This document shows positions 34,236-43,480 of a stretch of 64,000 nt of DNA, piece after piece. Source of the stretch: Blastococcus sp. TF02A-35 (GTDB lineage Bacteria > Actinomycetota > Actinomycetes > Mycobacteriales > Geodermatophilaceae); contig NZ_SPQP01000009.1 of assembly GCF_004571075.1 (NCBI RefSeq), forward strand, positions 1 through 64,000, read 5' to 3'. Made by a program: the position numbers and the translations under genes. Every line of letters begins with the position of its first letter. Within the stretch, counting starts at the first letter, position 1. Under the pieces are notes generated by a model that saw only the letters and a program-made list of their open reading frames with translations, ran no database searches and was not told where the DNA came from.

Positions 34236-37200
34236 GCCGCCACGACGACGGTCAGCTCTCCTTCGAGGACCTGCTGGCCGAGGTGGCCGAGCCGCAGGCC
34301 GCGCCGCGCCGGCTGCTCAGCCCGGCCGAGGTGGCGGAGCGGTGCGGGCTCTCCTACGCGCCGTCCGACGAGCAGGCGGGTGTCGTCTCCGCCCCCGCGG
34401 ACCGCCCGCTGGTCGTCGTCGCCGGTGCGGGGTCGGGCAAGACCGAGACGATGGCGGCCCGGGTGTCCTACCTGGTGGCCAACCGCATCGTCGAGCCGGA
34501 GGCGATCCTCGGGCTGACCTTCACCCGCAAGGCGGCCAGCGAGCTCAACGAGCGGATCCGGCTGCGGCTGGCCGCGCTCGCCCGCCACCCCGACACCGAC
34601 GCCGACCTCCGCGAGCGGCTGGCGATCGCCCAGCCCACCGTGTCGACCTACCACGGGTACGCGGCGGCGCTCGTCGCCGAGCACGGGCTGCGCATCGGCG
34701 TCGAGCCCGGGGCGGGCGTCCTCGGACCGGCCATGTGCTGGGGTCAGGCGGCGACGGTGGTGGCCGCCTGGACCGGCGACATGTCCGACGTCCCGCTCAC
34801 CCTCCTCACCACCGTCGAGGACGTGCTCGCCCTCGCCGGCGAGATGGGGGAGCACGACGTCACCTCCGCGGCGCTGCGGAGCTGGACGGCGCGGCTGGAG
34901 GCGCAGGTCGCCGGCTACCCGGACGCGCCGCGCAAGCGCGGCCCCTACAAGGACGTCACCGACATGCTCGCCCGGCAGAAGGCGCGGGTGGCGCTGCTGC
35001 CGCTGGTCGAGGCGTTCGAGGCGCGCAAGCGGTCGCTCGGCTCCATCGACTACGCCGACCAGGTGGCGTACGCCGCGCGGATCGCCGTCGCCTCGCCCGA
35101 GGTCGGCCGCCGCGAGCGGGCGCGCTGGAAGGTCGTGCTGCTCGACGAGTACCAGGACACCAGCGTCGGGCAGCTGCGCATGCTCGAGGCCCTCTTCGGC
35201 GGTGCGAGCGGGCACCCGGTGCTCGCCGTGGGCGACCCGCGCCAGTCGATCTACGGGTGGCGCGGGGCGTCGGCCGGCACGATCGAGCGGTTCGCGCGCA
35301 CGTTCCCCGGGCTGCCCGGGCGGGCGGCGCAGCGGCTCACGCTGGCGACGAGCTGGCGCAACGACGAGGCGGTGTTGGCGGTCGCCAACGCCGTCTCCGC
35401 GATGCTGCCCGAGCCGGCCCAGCCGCTGCCCGACCTCGCCCCGGCACCCACCGCCGGCCGGGGTGCGGTCACCGTCGGGCTGTACGAGACCGTCGCCGAC
35501 GAGACCACGGCCCTGGCCGACCGGATGGCCGCCTGCTGGAACGGGAAGGACGCCGTGGTCCAGCCGCGCCCCGACGGCCGGCCGCCGTCGATGGCGGTGC
35601 TGGTCCGGACCCGCAAGCAGCTGCCCGGCATCGCCGCGGCCCTGCGCGAGCGCGGCCTGCCGGTCGAGGTGGTCGGTCTGGGCGGCCTGCTCGAGGTGCC
35701 CGAGGTCTCCGACGTCGTCGCCACCCTCACCGTGCTGGTCGACCCGACCGCCGGCGACGCGATGGGCCGGCTGCTGAGCGGCGCCCGCTGGCGGATCGGC
35801 CCGCGCGACCTGGCCGCGCTGGAGGCCCGCGCCCGCGCGCTCGTCCACTCCCGCCGGCCGGCGCGCCGGCCCGAGGGGGAGGCCGCGGCCACCGCCGAGC
35901 CGCCGCAGGAGCGGGGCAGCATCGTGGAGGCGCTGGACGACCTGGGCGACGCCGAGCAGTACTCGCCGGCGGGCTACCGGCGGCTGCGCCGGTTCGGTGC
36001 CGAGCTCGCCCACCTGCGCGGCCGGATCGGGGAGTCGCTGCCCGACCTGGTCGACGAGGTGGCCCGCACCCTCGGCCTGGAGACCGAGCTGGCGAGCACG
36101 CCCGGGGTCAGCCCGGCCGGTGCACGCGCCCACCTCGACGCGCTGCACGGTGTCGCCGCCGAGTTCACCGAGCTGTCCGAGCTGCCCTCGCTGCCGGCGT
36201 TCCTCGGGTACCTGCGCGACGCCGAGGAGCGCGAGCGCGGGCTGGAGCCCGGGGAGGTGGCGGTCAACCCCGAGGCGGTGCAGCTGCTCACCGGGCACTC
36301 GGCCAAGGGCCTGGAGTGGGACGTCGTCGCCGTGCCCGGGATGACCGACGGCCAGTTCCCGGCCCGCACGAACGCCAGCGACTCCTGGATCAAGGACCCC
36401 GGGGCGGTGCCCGCGGAGCTGCGCCTCACCGACCGGGCCGAGCTGCCCAGCCTGAAGCTCCCGGTCCCCGGCTCCGGCGACCAGGCGGCGGTGCGGGACG
36501 CGCTGGAGGACTACGTCCAGGACTGGAAAGACTTCGGCCGGGACGAGGAGATCCGGCTCGGCTACGTCGCCGTCACCCGCGCCAAGAAGCTGCTGCTGTG
36601 CTCGGGCAGCTGGTGGCGCGACGGCGTGAAGCCCTGCGGACCCTCGTCGCTGCTGGTCACCGCCAAGGAGGCGTGCGAGGCCGGCGCCGGCACGGTCGTG
36701 CACTGGGCCCCGGCGCCGGAGGACGGCGCCACCAACCCGGCGCTGGAGGAGTGGCCGGTCGGGGTCTGGCCGGCCGACCCGCTGTCCGGGCCCCGGCGCC
36801 GCGCGCTGACCGCGGCCGCCCAGCTGGTCGAGGGCGCCGCGCCGCACCCCCTGGACGCCGAGCGGACCCTGGGCGGCGAGGACGAGCTGCTCGACCAGTG
36901 GGTCCGCGACGCGGACCTGCTGCTGCGCGAGCGGGCGCGTCACTCCGGCTCGACCGTCGACGTCCCGCTGCCGTCGCACCTGTCGGTGTCGGCGCTGGTC
37001 ACCCTGCGGCGCGACCCCGCGGAGCTGGCCCGCCGGCTCCGCCGCCCCATGCCCGCCGCGCCCGCGCCGCAGGCCCGCCGCGGTACGGCCTTCCACGCGT
37101 GGCTGGAGGAGCGGTTCGGCGCGGCCCGGCTCGTCGACCTCGACGAGCTGCCCGGCTCGGGTGACGAGCTGGCCGCGCCCGACGACGCGCTGACCGAGCT

Positions 37201-37558
37201 GCGCGAGGCGTTCCTGGCAAGCGAGTGGGCCGACCGCCAGCCGGTCGAGGTCGAGGTCCCCTTCGAGACGCCGCTGGGACCGCTGACCCTGCGCGGCCGG
37301 ATCGACGCGGTCTTCCAGCGGGAGGACGGCGGCTACGAGGTCATCGACTGGAAGACCGGCCCGCCACCGTCCGCGGCGGAGATGGCCGCGGCCTCGGTGC
37401 AGCTGGCCGCCTACCGGCTGGGCTGGTCGCGGCTCACCGGCGTGCCGGTCGAGCAGGTGAGCGCGGGGTTCCACCACGTGGCGGCGAAGGAGACGATCCG
37501 CCCGGTCGACCTGCTCGACGAGGCCGGGCTCCTCGCCCTGGTCACCGGGGAGGACTAG
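34232..37558 (+). CDS. adnB: AdnB: helicase-nuclease subunit of the AdnAB complex
   Basis: The 1108-residue partner has Walker A VAGAGSGKTETM near residue 70, LTFTRKAASELNERIRLRL, LLDEYQDTS near 305, GDPRQSIYGWRGAS, HSAKGLEWDVVAVPGM, VAVTRAKKLLL, and the C-terminal nuclease core GRIDAVFQRE with VIDWKTG (near 1010-1040). In the known complex AdnB provides the main motor. Length and order match Rv3201c. It begins at GTG 34232 inside the adnA stop. A hairpin terminator follows at once. Confidence 0.92.
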   Translation: MSRHDDGQLSFEDLLAEVAEPQAAPRRLLSPAEVAERCGLSYAPSDEQAGVVSAPADRPLVVVAGAGSGKTETMAARVSYLVANRIVEPEAILGLTFTRKAASELNERIRLRLAALARHPDTDADLRERLAIAQPTVSTYHGYAAALVAEHGLRIGVEPGAGVLGPAMCWGQAATVVAAWTGDMSDVPLTLLTTVEDVLALAGEMGEHDVTSAALRSWTARLEAQVAGYPDAPRKRGPYKDVTDMLARQKARVALLPLVEAFEARKRSLGSIDYADQVAYAARIAVASPEVGRRERARWKVVLLDEYQDTSVGQLRMLEALFGGASGHPVLAVGDPRQSIYGWRGASAGTIERFARTFPGLPGRAAQRLTLATSWRNDEAVLAVANAVSAMLPEPAQPLPDLAPAPTAGRGAVTVGLYETVADETTALADRMAACWNGKDAVVQPRPDGRPPSMAVLVRTRKQLPGIAAALRERGLPVEVVGLGGLLEVPEVSDVVATLTVLVDPTAGDAMGRLLSGARWRIGPRDLAALEARARALVHSRRPARRPEGEAAATAEPPQERGSIVEALDDLGDAEQYSPAGYRRLRRFGAELAHLRGRIGESLPDLVDEVARTLGLETELASTPGVSPAGARAHLDALHGVAAEFTELSELPSLPAFLGYLRDAEERERGLEPGEVAVNPEAVQLLTGHSAKGLEWDVVAVPGMTDGQFPARTNASDSWIKDPGAVPAELRLTDRAELPSLKLPVPGSGDQAAVRDALEDYVQDWKDFGRDEEIRLGYVAVTRAKKLLLCSGSWWRDGVKPCGPSSLLVTAKEACEAGAGTVVHWAPAPEDGATNPALEEWPVGVWPADPLSGPRRRALTAAAQLVEGAAPHPLDAERTLGGEDELLDQWVRDADLLLRERARHSGSTVDVPLPSHLSVSALVTLRRDPAELARRLRRPMPAAPAPQARRGTAFHAWLEERFGAARLVDLDELPGSGDELAAPDDALTELREAFLASEWADRQPVEVEVPFETPLGPLTLRGRIDAVFQREDGGYEVIDWKTGPPPSAAEMAAASVQLAAYRLGWSRLTGVPVEQVSAGFHHVAAKETIRPVDLLDEAGLLALVTGED

Positions 37559-37566
37559 GCGACGCG

Positions 37567-37594
37567 GCGATGTGTCGACTCGTCGACACGTCGC
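37567..37594. terminator. Bidirectional hairpin between adnB and a convergent GNAT gene
   Basis: Two 13-base arms (37567-37579 and 37582-37594) pair with one G-T wobble and a 2-base centre that includes GTCGAC. Confidence 0.65.
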
Positions 37595-38089
37595 TCAGCC
37601 GAGGAGCAGCCCGAACTCCTGCACGGGGGCGCCGTCAGGGGACCGGTGGAGTGCCGACGGCGTCATGCCGAGCCTCCGCGCCACCGCGGCCGAGGCCGCG
37701 TTCTCCGCGTGCACCATCGACACCAGCCGGTCGACGCCGCGTTCGCGGGCCAGGCCCACCGCGGCACGGGCGGCCGCCGTCGCCAGCCCGCGCCCCCAGA
37801 ACCGGCGGCCCAGCCGCCAGCCGGCCTCCAGCGACCCCGTCGGGCCCCACGGGTGGCTCCACGGGTGGATGCCGGCGAAGCCCACCACCTCGCCGTCGAC
37901 GACGACGCTGAACAGGCACAGGCCGGTGGCGCCGGCGAGCTCCTGCTGCCGCTGGACCAGGCCCGCGTAGTACGGCCGGTCGCGCACCTCGCCGGAGCCG
38001 ATGAACCGCATGACCGCGGCGTCGTCGAACAGCTCGGACCACCGGTCGGCATCGGCAGCCGTCGGGACCCGCAGCCGCGGCCCGGTCAC
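37595..38089 (-). CDS. GNAT-family N-acetyltransferase (RimJ/RimL-like)
   Basis: The 164-residue protein shows RLRVPTAADADRWSELFDD, the central GSLEAGWRLGRRFWGRGLAT acetyl-CoA loop and ENAASAAVARRLGM near the end. It transfers acetyl to an unknown amine. GTG 38089 overlaps the stop of the upstream epoxide-hydrolase-like gene (GTGA), so the two are one operon. Confidence 0.87.
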   Translation of the reverse strand: MTGPRLRVPTAADADRWSELFDDAAVMRFIGSGEVRDRPYYAGLVQRQQELAGATGLCLFSVVVDGEVVGFAGIHPWSHPWGPTGSLEAGWRLGRRFWGRGLATAAARAAVGLARERGVDRLVSMVHAENAASAAVARRLGMTPSALHRSPDGAPVQEFGLLLG

Positions 38090-38937
38090 GACGAGGCGAC
38101 GCGGTCCAGGATCGCTGCGGCCAGCTGCTCGGGCGCCTGCTCCGGGACCCAGTGCGTGACCCCCGGCAGCTCCACGAAGCGGTAGTCGCCGACCACGAAC
38201 TCCGCGCACGCCTCCGCGGCGGTCCGCCCGATGGCGACGTCGCCGTCGCTCCACACGTAGGTCGTCGGCACCCCGACCTTGTCCACGCGGATGTCGGAGC
38301 TCATCGCCCGGTACCAGTTCAGCGCCGCGGTGAGCGCGCCCGGCGCCGACAGCACGGCGACGTACTCGTCGACCGCCTCCGGCGACACCCCCGTCTCGCC
38401 GTCGGTGCCCAGCAGCATCCGCCGCAGCCGGCGCGCGCCGTCGGCGAGGAGGACCTCCTCGGCCTTGCCCGGCTGCCAGAACAGGCGGATGTAGGCCGAC
38501 CGCTCCTTCTGCTCCGGGTCGACCCGGAAGGCGGCGGTGTAGGCCGCCGGGTGCGGCACCGAGACGGCGGTGAGGGAGCGCACGCGGTCGGAGTGCCAGG
38601 CGGCCAGCGTCCAGGCGACGTTGGCGCCCCAGTCGTGCCCGACGACGTCGGCGACGGGGATCTCCAGCGCGGTCATCAGGTCCGCTGTCACCTGCGCCAG
38701 GTTCTGCATCGCGTAGGCCTCGACCTCGTCCGGCCGGGCGCCGGGGGAGTAGCCCAGCTGGTCGGGGGCGTAGGTCCGCAGGCCGGCCTCGGTCAGCAGC
38801 GGCGTGACCGCCGCCCACGACGCCGAGGTCTCGGGGAAGCCGTGCAGGAGCAGCACCGGCCGCCCGTCCTCCGGCCCGTCGACCCGCACGTCGAAGGTCA
38901 GGTCGCCGACGTCCACGCGCAGCAGCTCTCCGGGCAT
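38086..38937 (-). CDS. Epoxide-hydrolase-like alpha/beta hydrolase
   Basis: The 283-residue protein has the HGFPETSASW oxyanion motif, the GHDWGA nucleophile elbow with aspartate as nucleophile, and GVTHWVPEQ with the final histidine, as in soluble epoxide hydrolases. It would open epoxides or, in relatives, remove halogens. Its start is set at ATG 38937 because a TAGCGT box lies seven bases upstream. Position is near that of lipV (Rv3203) but orthology is not claimed. A GNAT gene is coupled downstream. Confidence 0.86.
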   Translation of the reverse strand: MPGELLRVDVGDLTFDVRVDGPEDGRPVLLLHGFPETSASWAAVTPLLTEAGLRTYAPDQLGYSPGARPDEVEAYAMQNLAQVTADLMTALEIPVADVVGHDWGANVAWTLAAWHSDRVRSLTAVSVPHPAAYTAAFRVDPEQKERSAYIRLFWQPGKAEEVLLADGARRLRRMLLGTDGETGVSPEAVDEYVAVLSAPGALTAALNWYRAMSSDIRVDKVGVPTTYVWSDGDVAIGRTAAEACAEFVVGDYRFVELPGVTHWVPEQAPEQLAAAILDRVASS

Positions 38938-38944
38938 GGCCCGC

Positions 38945-38950
38945 ACGCTA
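38945..38950 (-). promoter_or_regulatory. Leaderless-type -10 box of the epoxide-hydrolase-like gene (TAGCGT)
   Basis: On the minus strand TAGCGT (38950 to 38945) is seven bases before the ATG at 38937. With the box at 38981 it forms a compact divergent promoter pair. Confidence 0.5.
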
Positions 38951-38980
38951 GCCGGGCGGGGGCCGCCGCGCTGGCGGCAC

Positions 38981-38986
38981 TACCGT
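38981..38986 (+). promoter_or_regulatory. Leaderless-type -10 box of the M20 peptidase gene (TACCGT)
   Basis: TACCGT, seven bases, then the GTG at 38994. Confidence 0.5.
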
Positions 38987-38993
38987 CGACCCC

Positions 38994-40400
38994 GTGACCA
39001 GCGAGCGCGAGTACGTCACCGCCCACCTCGACGACCTGCACGCCGACCTCGACGCGTGGGTGCGGATCCCGTCGATCTCCGCGGACCCGGCGCACGCCGG
39101 GGACGTCGCCGCGAGCGCCGCCTGGCTCGCCGACGCGCTGCGCCGCACCGGCTTCCCGACCGTGGAGATCTGGCCGACCGCGGGCGCTCCCGCCGTCTTC
39201 GCGGAGTGGCCCTCGGCCGACCCCGACGCCCCGGTGGCGCTGGTCTACGGCCACCACGACGTGCAGCCGGTCGACCCGCTGGAGCTGTGGGAGCACCCGC
39301 CGTTCGAGCCGACGCTCGTGGAGGGCCCGGACGGACCCGAGCTGCACGGCCGCGGTGCCAGCGACGACAAGGGGGTGCTGATCGTCCACCTGCTGGGCCT
39401 GCGCGCCCACCTGGCCGCGACCGGCCGCGAGACCCCTGCCGTCACCGTGAAGATGCTCGTCGAGGGCGAGGAGGAGTCCGGCTCCCCGCACTTCGAGGCG
39501 CTGCTGCGGGAGAGGGCCGACCGGCTGGCCTGCGACGTCGTCGTCGTCAGCGACACCGGCATGGCGGCACCGGACGTGCCGAGCGCGGTGACGGCGATGC
39601 GCGGCCTGGCCGACGCCGAGATCACGCTGCGCGGCCCGGCGGTCGACCTGCACTCCGGCTCCTTCGGCGGCGCGGTGCCCAACCCGCTGCACGCGATGGC
39701 CGAGCTGGTCGCGAAGCTGCACGACGAGCAGGGCCGCGTCGCCATCCCCGGCTTCTACGACGAGGTGCGGCCGCTGGGGGAGCGCGAGAAGGAGCTGATG
39801 AGCCGCGTCCCCTTCGACGAGCAGGCGTGGCTGGCCGGCCCCGCCGCCTCCCGCGCCACGTTCGGCGAGGCCGGCTTCAGCACCCTGGAGCGCACCGGCG
39901 CGCGCCCGACCGCGGAGGTCAACGGTATGTGGGGCGGGTACACCGGCCCGGGCCACAAGACGATCATCCCGGCCGAGGCGCACGCCAAGGTCACCTTCCG
40001 GCTGGTGTCCGACCAGCGGCCCGAGGACGTCGGCCCCCGGCTGCGCGCGTGGGTGGAGGCCAACGTCCCCGACGGCATCGAGGCCGAGGTGCACACCCCG
40101 CCCGGTGGTGTCGCGCCCTGCGCCAGCGACCTGGACTCCCCGCACGTGGAGGCGCTGCTGGCGGCGATCGGGCAGGCCTTCGACACCGACCCGGCCGACG
40201 TGCTGTTCACCCGCGAAGGGGGCAGCGGCCCGGAGGCCGCCATCGAGGGCGCGCTCGGGGCACCGCTGCTCTTCCTCGGCGTGGGGCTGCCCACCGACCG
40301 CATCCACTCGCCGAACGAGCGGGTGCTGCTGCCGATGCTGCACCGCGGCGCCGAGGCGGCCGCCCACCTCTGGCGGGAGCTGGCCGCCCGCCGGGCCTAG
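38994..40400 (+). CDS. M20-family dipeptidase
   Basis: The 468-residue metallopeptidase has the zinc-site motifs of the M20 family in order: VYGHHDVQP (first histidine), GRGASDDKG (bridging aspartate), EGEEESGS (glutamate pair, general base and ligand), a lid domain around DLHSGSFGGAVPNPLH, and GGSGPEAAI with HSPNERV near the end. It probably cleaves dipeptides or related amides in the cytoplasm. Its stop shares bases with the convergent methyltransferase stop (CTAG). Confidence 0.93.
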   Translation: MTSEREYVTAHLDDLHADLDAWVRIPSISADPAHAGDVAASAAWLADALRRTGFPTVEIWPTAGAPAVFAEWPSADPDAPVALVYGHHDVQPVDPLELWEHPPFEPTLVEGPDGPELHGRGASDDKGVLIVHLLGLRAHLAATGRETPAVTVKMLVEGEEESGSPHFEALLRERADRLACDVVVVSDTGMAAPDVPSAVTAMRGLADAEITLRGPAVDLHSGSFGGAVPNPLHAMAELVAKLHDEQGRVAIPGFYDEVRPLGEREKELMSRVPFDEQAWLAGPAASRATFGEAGFSTLERTGARPTAEVNGMWGGYTGPGHKTIIPAEAHAKVTFRLVSDQRPEDVGPRLRAWVEANVPDGIEAEVHTPPGGVAPCASDLDSPHVEALLAAIGQAFDTDPADVLFTREGGSGPEAAIEGALGAPLLFLGVGLPTDRIHSPNERVLLPMLHRGAEAAAHLWRELAARRA

Positions 40401-41170
40401 GGGGCGGTGCCGACGACGACGGTCGCGCCACGCTCCTCGTCGGTGACCAGCCGGGCGGCCAGACCGGCCGCGCCGACCAGCGACAGCGCCTCGGCCACCT
40501 GGCCCCGGCCGCACTCGAAGAGGAGCGACCCACCGGGGGCCAGCCACGCGCGGCCCTCGGCGGCGACGCGCCGCGCGAGCGCCAGGCCGTCCGGCCCGCC
40601 GTCGAGCGACACCCGCGGCTCGTGGTCGCGGGCCTCGGGCGGCATGAGCGCGATCGCCCCGGTCGGCACGTAGGGCACGTTGGCGGCCAGCACGTCGATC
40701 CGGCCGCTGAGCCCCGGGGGCAGCGCGGCGAACAGGTCGCCGGCGTGCACCGGGACGCCGGGCAGGTTCCGCCGCGCGCAGGCGACCGCCGCCGGGTCGA
40801 CGTCGGCCGCGTGCAGCTCGACCCCCGCGACGGCCGCGGCGAGCGCGGCACCGACGGCGCCGGACCCGCAGCACAGGTCCACGACGACGGCCCCGGGGCG
40901 GGCCAGCCGGACCGCCTCCTCGACCAGGGCCTCGGTGCGCCGCCGGGGCACGAAGACCCCCGGTGCCACCACGATCCGCAGGCCGGCGAACTCCGTCCAG
41001 CCCAGCAGCACCTCGAGCGGCGTCCCGGCGACCCGCCGCGCCACCAGGCCCTCGAGCGCGTCCCGGCTCCCTGCGGCGGCGGTGAGCAGCCGCGCCTCGT
41101 CCTCGGCGAAGACGCAGCCGGCCGCCCGCAGCCGGCCGACCAGGCGGGGGTCCGGCGGCGACGGCTGCAC
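40397..41170 (-). CDS. PrmC-related protein methyltransferase
   Basis: The 257-residue protein has a class I methyltransferase fold: VVVDLCCGSGAVGAALAAAV (SAM loop), LHAADVDPAAV, and NVPYVP at the catalytic position where HemK/PrmC enzymes have NPPY. The N-terminal helical domain (LLTAAAGSRDALEGLVARRV then TPLEVLLGWTEFAGL) is also PrmC-like. It belongs to the PrmC-related group TIGR03704; the target, often assumed to be a glutamine in a protein, is not proven. GTG 41170 is used because GGAGG lies just upstream. Confidence 0.85.
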   Translation of the reverse strand: MQPSPPDPRLVGRLRAAGCVFAEDEARLLTAAAGSRDALEGLVARRVAGTPLEVLLGWTEFAGLRIVVAPGVFVPRRRTEALVEEAVRLARPGAVVVDLCCGSGAVGAALAAAVAGVELHAADVDPAAVACARRNLPGVPVHAGDLFAALPPGLSGRIDVLAANVPYVPTGAIALMPPEARDHEPRVSLDGGPDGLALARRVAAEGRAWLAPGGSLLFECGRGQVAEALSLVGAAGLAARLVTDEERGATVVVGTAP

Positions 41171-41208
41171 GGGACCTCCGGGAGCGGTGGGGGCGGTGGG
41201 CGACGACC

Positions 41209-41214
41209 TAGGCT
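41209..41214 (+). promoter_or_regulatory. Leaderless-type -10 box (TAGGCT)
   Basis: TAGGCT, six bases, then the GTG at 41221. Confidence 0.55.
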
Positions 41215-41220
41215 GGCGGG

Positions 41221-42117
41221 GTGACCGGAGCCGGGCAGACCCCTCCACCGGGCTGGTACCCCGACCCCAGCGGTGCGCCCGGCATGGTGCGCTGGTGGAG
41301 CGGGGAGACCTGGTCCGACGTCATGATGCCGTCGGGCCCGGGCGTCTCGGTGGGCACGGTCCCCGGCGCCCCCGCGCAGCGACCGGCCGAGCCCGCCGCG
41401 GAGCAGCCCTCCGAGGGGCCCGCGCGCCGCCCGGGACCGTCGCGCGCCTGGACCGCCGCGGTCGCGGTCGTCGTCCTGGTCGCCGCCGTCGTCGGCACCC
41501 TGCTCGCCGTCCGGTCCGGGGACGACGGCCCCGACCGCAGCGCTTCCCCGCCCTCCTCGGGAGGGCTGCCCGACCCGCCCTCCGGGGCGGGCCCGGGCTT
41601 CCCGCCGGGGACCGTCCGGATCATCGACGAGGCCGCCGGCATCTCCTACCCGTACCTGGGGGAGGGCTGGTCGGAGTTCGACCTCGGCCTGCAGCTGGAG
41701 ACGACGGAGACGGCGGGGCAGTACTTCACCACCCAGGAGGACACCCCCGACGGCGGCATCTTCATCTCCCAGTGCACCTCGGGGCCGGTGGAGCCGCAGT
41801 ACGGGGACGCGGCGGACCTGCGCTCGACGGTGACCACGCTGGCGGCGAGCGTCCGCGCGAACTACTACCCCGGACCGAACGAGCGGGAGGTGCTGCGCGA
41901 CGAGGCCCGCACGGTCGACGGCCACCGGGCGCACCTCTACGAGTTCTCGCTGAGCTGGGACATCGAGGGGTACGACGCCACCGGGGAGCGGGCCGCGCTG
42001 CTGCTGGTCGACGTCGGGCGCCCGGCGCCGGCGCTGCTCTACATCTCGATCCCGAACTCCCACGCCGAGCTCTACGGCGTCATCAACCGGGTGCTCGACG
42101 CCGTCGACGTGCTGTGA
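41221..42117 (+). CDS. DUF2510-domain membrane protein
   Basis: The 298-residue protein starts with a DUF2510 module (PPPGWYPDPSGAPGMVRWWS), followed by a proline-rich linker and one membrane helix (about residues 78-97, TAAVAVVVLVAAVVGTLLAV). An outer domain of about 190 residues follows (GISYPYLGEGWSEFDL, ESTVTTLAASVRANYY-like, HRAHLYEFSLSWDIEGY). DUF2510 is an actinobacterial module of unclear role, often on membrane proteins. The outer part may be a sensing or adhesive domain; function unknown. Confidence 0.75.
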   Translation: MTGAGQTPPPGWYPDPSGAPGMVRWWSGETWSDVMMPSGPGVSVGTVPGAPAQRPAEPAAEQPSEGPARRPGPSRAWTAAVAVVVLVAAVVGTLLAVRSGDDGPDRSASPPSSGGLPDPPSGAGPGFPPGTVRIIDEAAGISYPYLGEGWSEFDLGLQLETTETAGQYFTTQEDTPDGGIFISQCTSGPVEPQYGDAADLRSTVTTLAASVRANYYPGPNEREVLRDEARTVDGHRAHLYEFSLSWDIEGYDATGERAALLLVDVGRPAPALLYISIPNSHAELYGVINRVLDAVDVL

Positions 42118-42156
42118 CGGTCGTCCACCGGACGGCGGGGCGTCGGCGCCCGCGGC

Positions 42157-42162
42157 TACTGT
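42157..42162 (+). promoter_or_regulatory. Leaderless-type -10 box of the M16 peptidase operon (TACTGT)
   Basis: TACTGT, seven bases, then the GTG at 42170. Confidence 0.55.
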
Positions 42163-42169
42163 CGGGCGC

Positions 42170-43480
42170 GTGACTGCAGCTGGTACCGAACTGACCCTGC
42201 GGCACCCGATCGAACGGTTCACGCTGGAGAACGGGCTGCGGGTCGTCCTCGCCCCCGACCGCAGCGTGCCGGTGGTGGCGGTGAGCGTCTACTACGACGT
42301 CGGGATGCGCAACGAGCCCGAGGGGCGGACCGGGTTCGCCCACCTCTTCGAGCACATGATGTTCCAGGGGTCGGCGAACGTCGCGAAGATGGAGCACGCC
42401 CGGCTCGTCCAGGCCGCCGGCGGCACGTTCAACGGGTCGACGCACCAGGACTACACGAACTACTTCGAGGCGCTGCCCGCCGAGGCGCTGGAGCGCGCCC
42501 TCTTCCTCGAGGCCGACCGCATGGCGGCGCCGGCCATCACCGAGGAGAACCTCCGCAACCAGATCGACGTGGTGAAGGAGGAGATCCGGGTCAACGTGCT
42601 CAACCGGCCCTACGGCGCCTTCCCCTGGCTGCAGCTGCCGCAGGTCGCGTTCAAGAGCTTCGCCAACACCCACGACGGCTACGGCTCGTTCGTCGACCTG
42701 GAGTCCTCGACCGTCGACGACGCGACCGACTTCTTCCACCGGTACTACGCGCCGGGCAACGCCGTCCTCTGCATCGGCGGCGACCTCGACGTCGCCGAGA
42801 CCGAGAAGCTGGTGCGCCGCTGGTTCGGCCCGGTGCCCGCCCGCGACGTCCCGCCGCTGCCGCCGACCGGCGAGCCCTCGCCGACCACCGTGCGCTCGGC
42901 CGTCGTGGAGGACCGGCTGGCCACCGCGCCCGCGCTGGCGCTGGGCTGGCGGGTGCCCGACCCGGTCGGCGACTTCGACACCTACCTCGGCACCGTGCTC
43001 CTGGCCGAGGTGCTCAGCGAGGGCGACGCCTCCCGCCTCGAGCGGCGGCTAATCCACGGCGACCGGACCGCCATCGCGCAGAGCAGCTACGTCGGCCTCT
43101 TCGGCGACCCGTTCGACGTCCGCGACGCCACCCTCCTCACCACCCAGGTGCACCACCCGGCCGGCGTCCCCGCCGAGCGGGTGACCGCGGCGGTGCACGA
43201 GGAGATCGGCCGGATCGCGCAGGACGGCGTGGACGCCGAGGAGCTGCGCCGGGTCCAGGCACGCACCGAGGCCCAGCTGCTCCAGCAGTCGGACTCCATC
43301 CTGGGCCGCACCCTCTCCTTCGCCGCCGCCGAGCTCGTCCACGGCCGCGCCGAGCTGGCGGGGGAGCTGGCCGCGCGTCTCGCCCGGGTCACCCCCGAGG
43401 CGGTGCAGGCGGCGGCCCGGGGCCTGGACCCCGGCACCGTCGCGATGCTCGAGCTGCGACCGGCAGGAGGCGCCCGATGA
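42170..43480 (+). CDS. M16-family zinc peptidase, catalytic subunit
   Basis: The 436-residue protein has the inverted zinc motif HLFEH within GFAHLFEHMMFQGS, plus the downstream acidic ligand region EADRMAAPAITEENLRNQ. M16 enzymes cleave unfolded peptides inside a closed chamber made of active and inactive halves. The next gene, which overlaps by 4 bp (ATGA), encodes the inactive half. No signal peptide is seen, so action in the cytoplasm is likely. Confidence 0.93.
   Translation: MTAAGTELTLRHPIERFTLENGLRVVLAPDRSVPVVAVSVYYDVGMRNEPEGRTGFAHLFEHMMFQGSANVAKMEHARLVQAAGGTFNGSTHQDYTNYFEALPAEALERALFLEADRMAAPAITEENLRNQIDVVKEEIRVNVLNRPYGAFPWLQLPQVAFKSFANTHDGYGSFVDLESSTVDDATDFFHRYYAPGNAVLCIGGDLDVAETEKLVRRWFGPVPARDVPPLPPTGEPSPTTVRSAVVEDRLATAPALALGWRVPDPVGDFDTYLGTVLLAEVLSEGDASRLERRLIHGDRTAIAQSSYVGLFGDPFDVRDATLLTTQVHHPAGVPAERVTAAVHEEIGRIAQDGVDAEELRRVQARTEAQLLQQSDSILGRTLSFAAAELVHGRAELAGELAARLARVTPEAVQAAARGLDPGTVAMLELRPAGGAR

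Noticed and set aside
30078-37477. Long minus-strand open frames opposite adnA and adnB
   Set aside because: They lie fully antisense to well-supported helicase-nuclease genes and show no protein family motifs.
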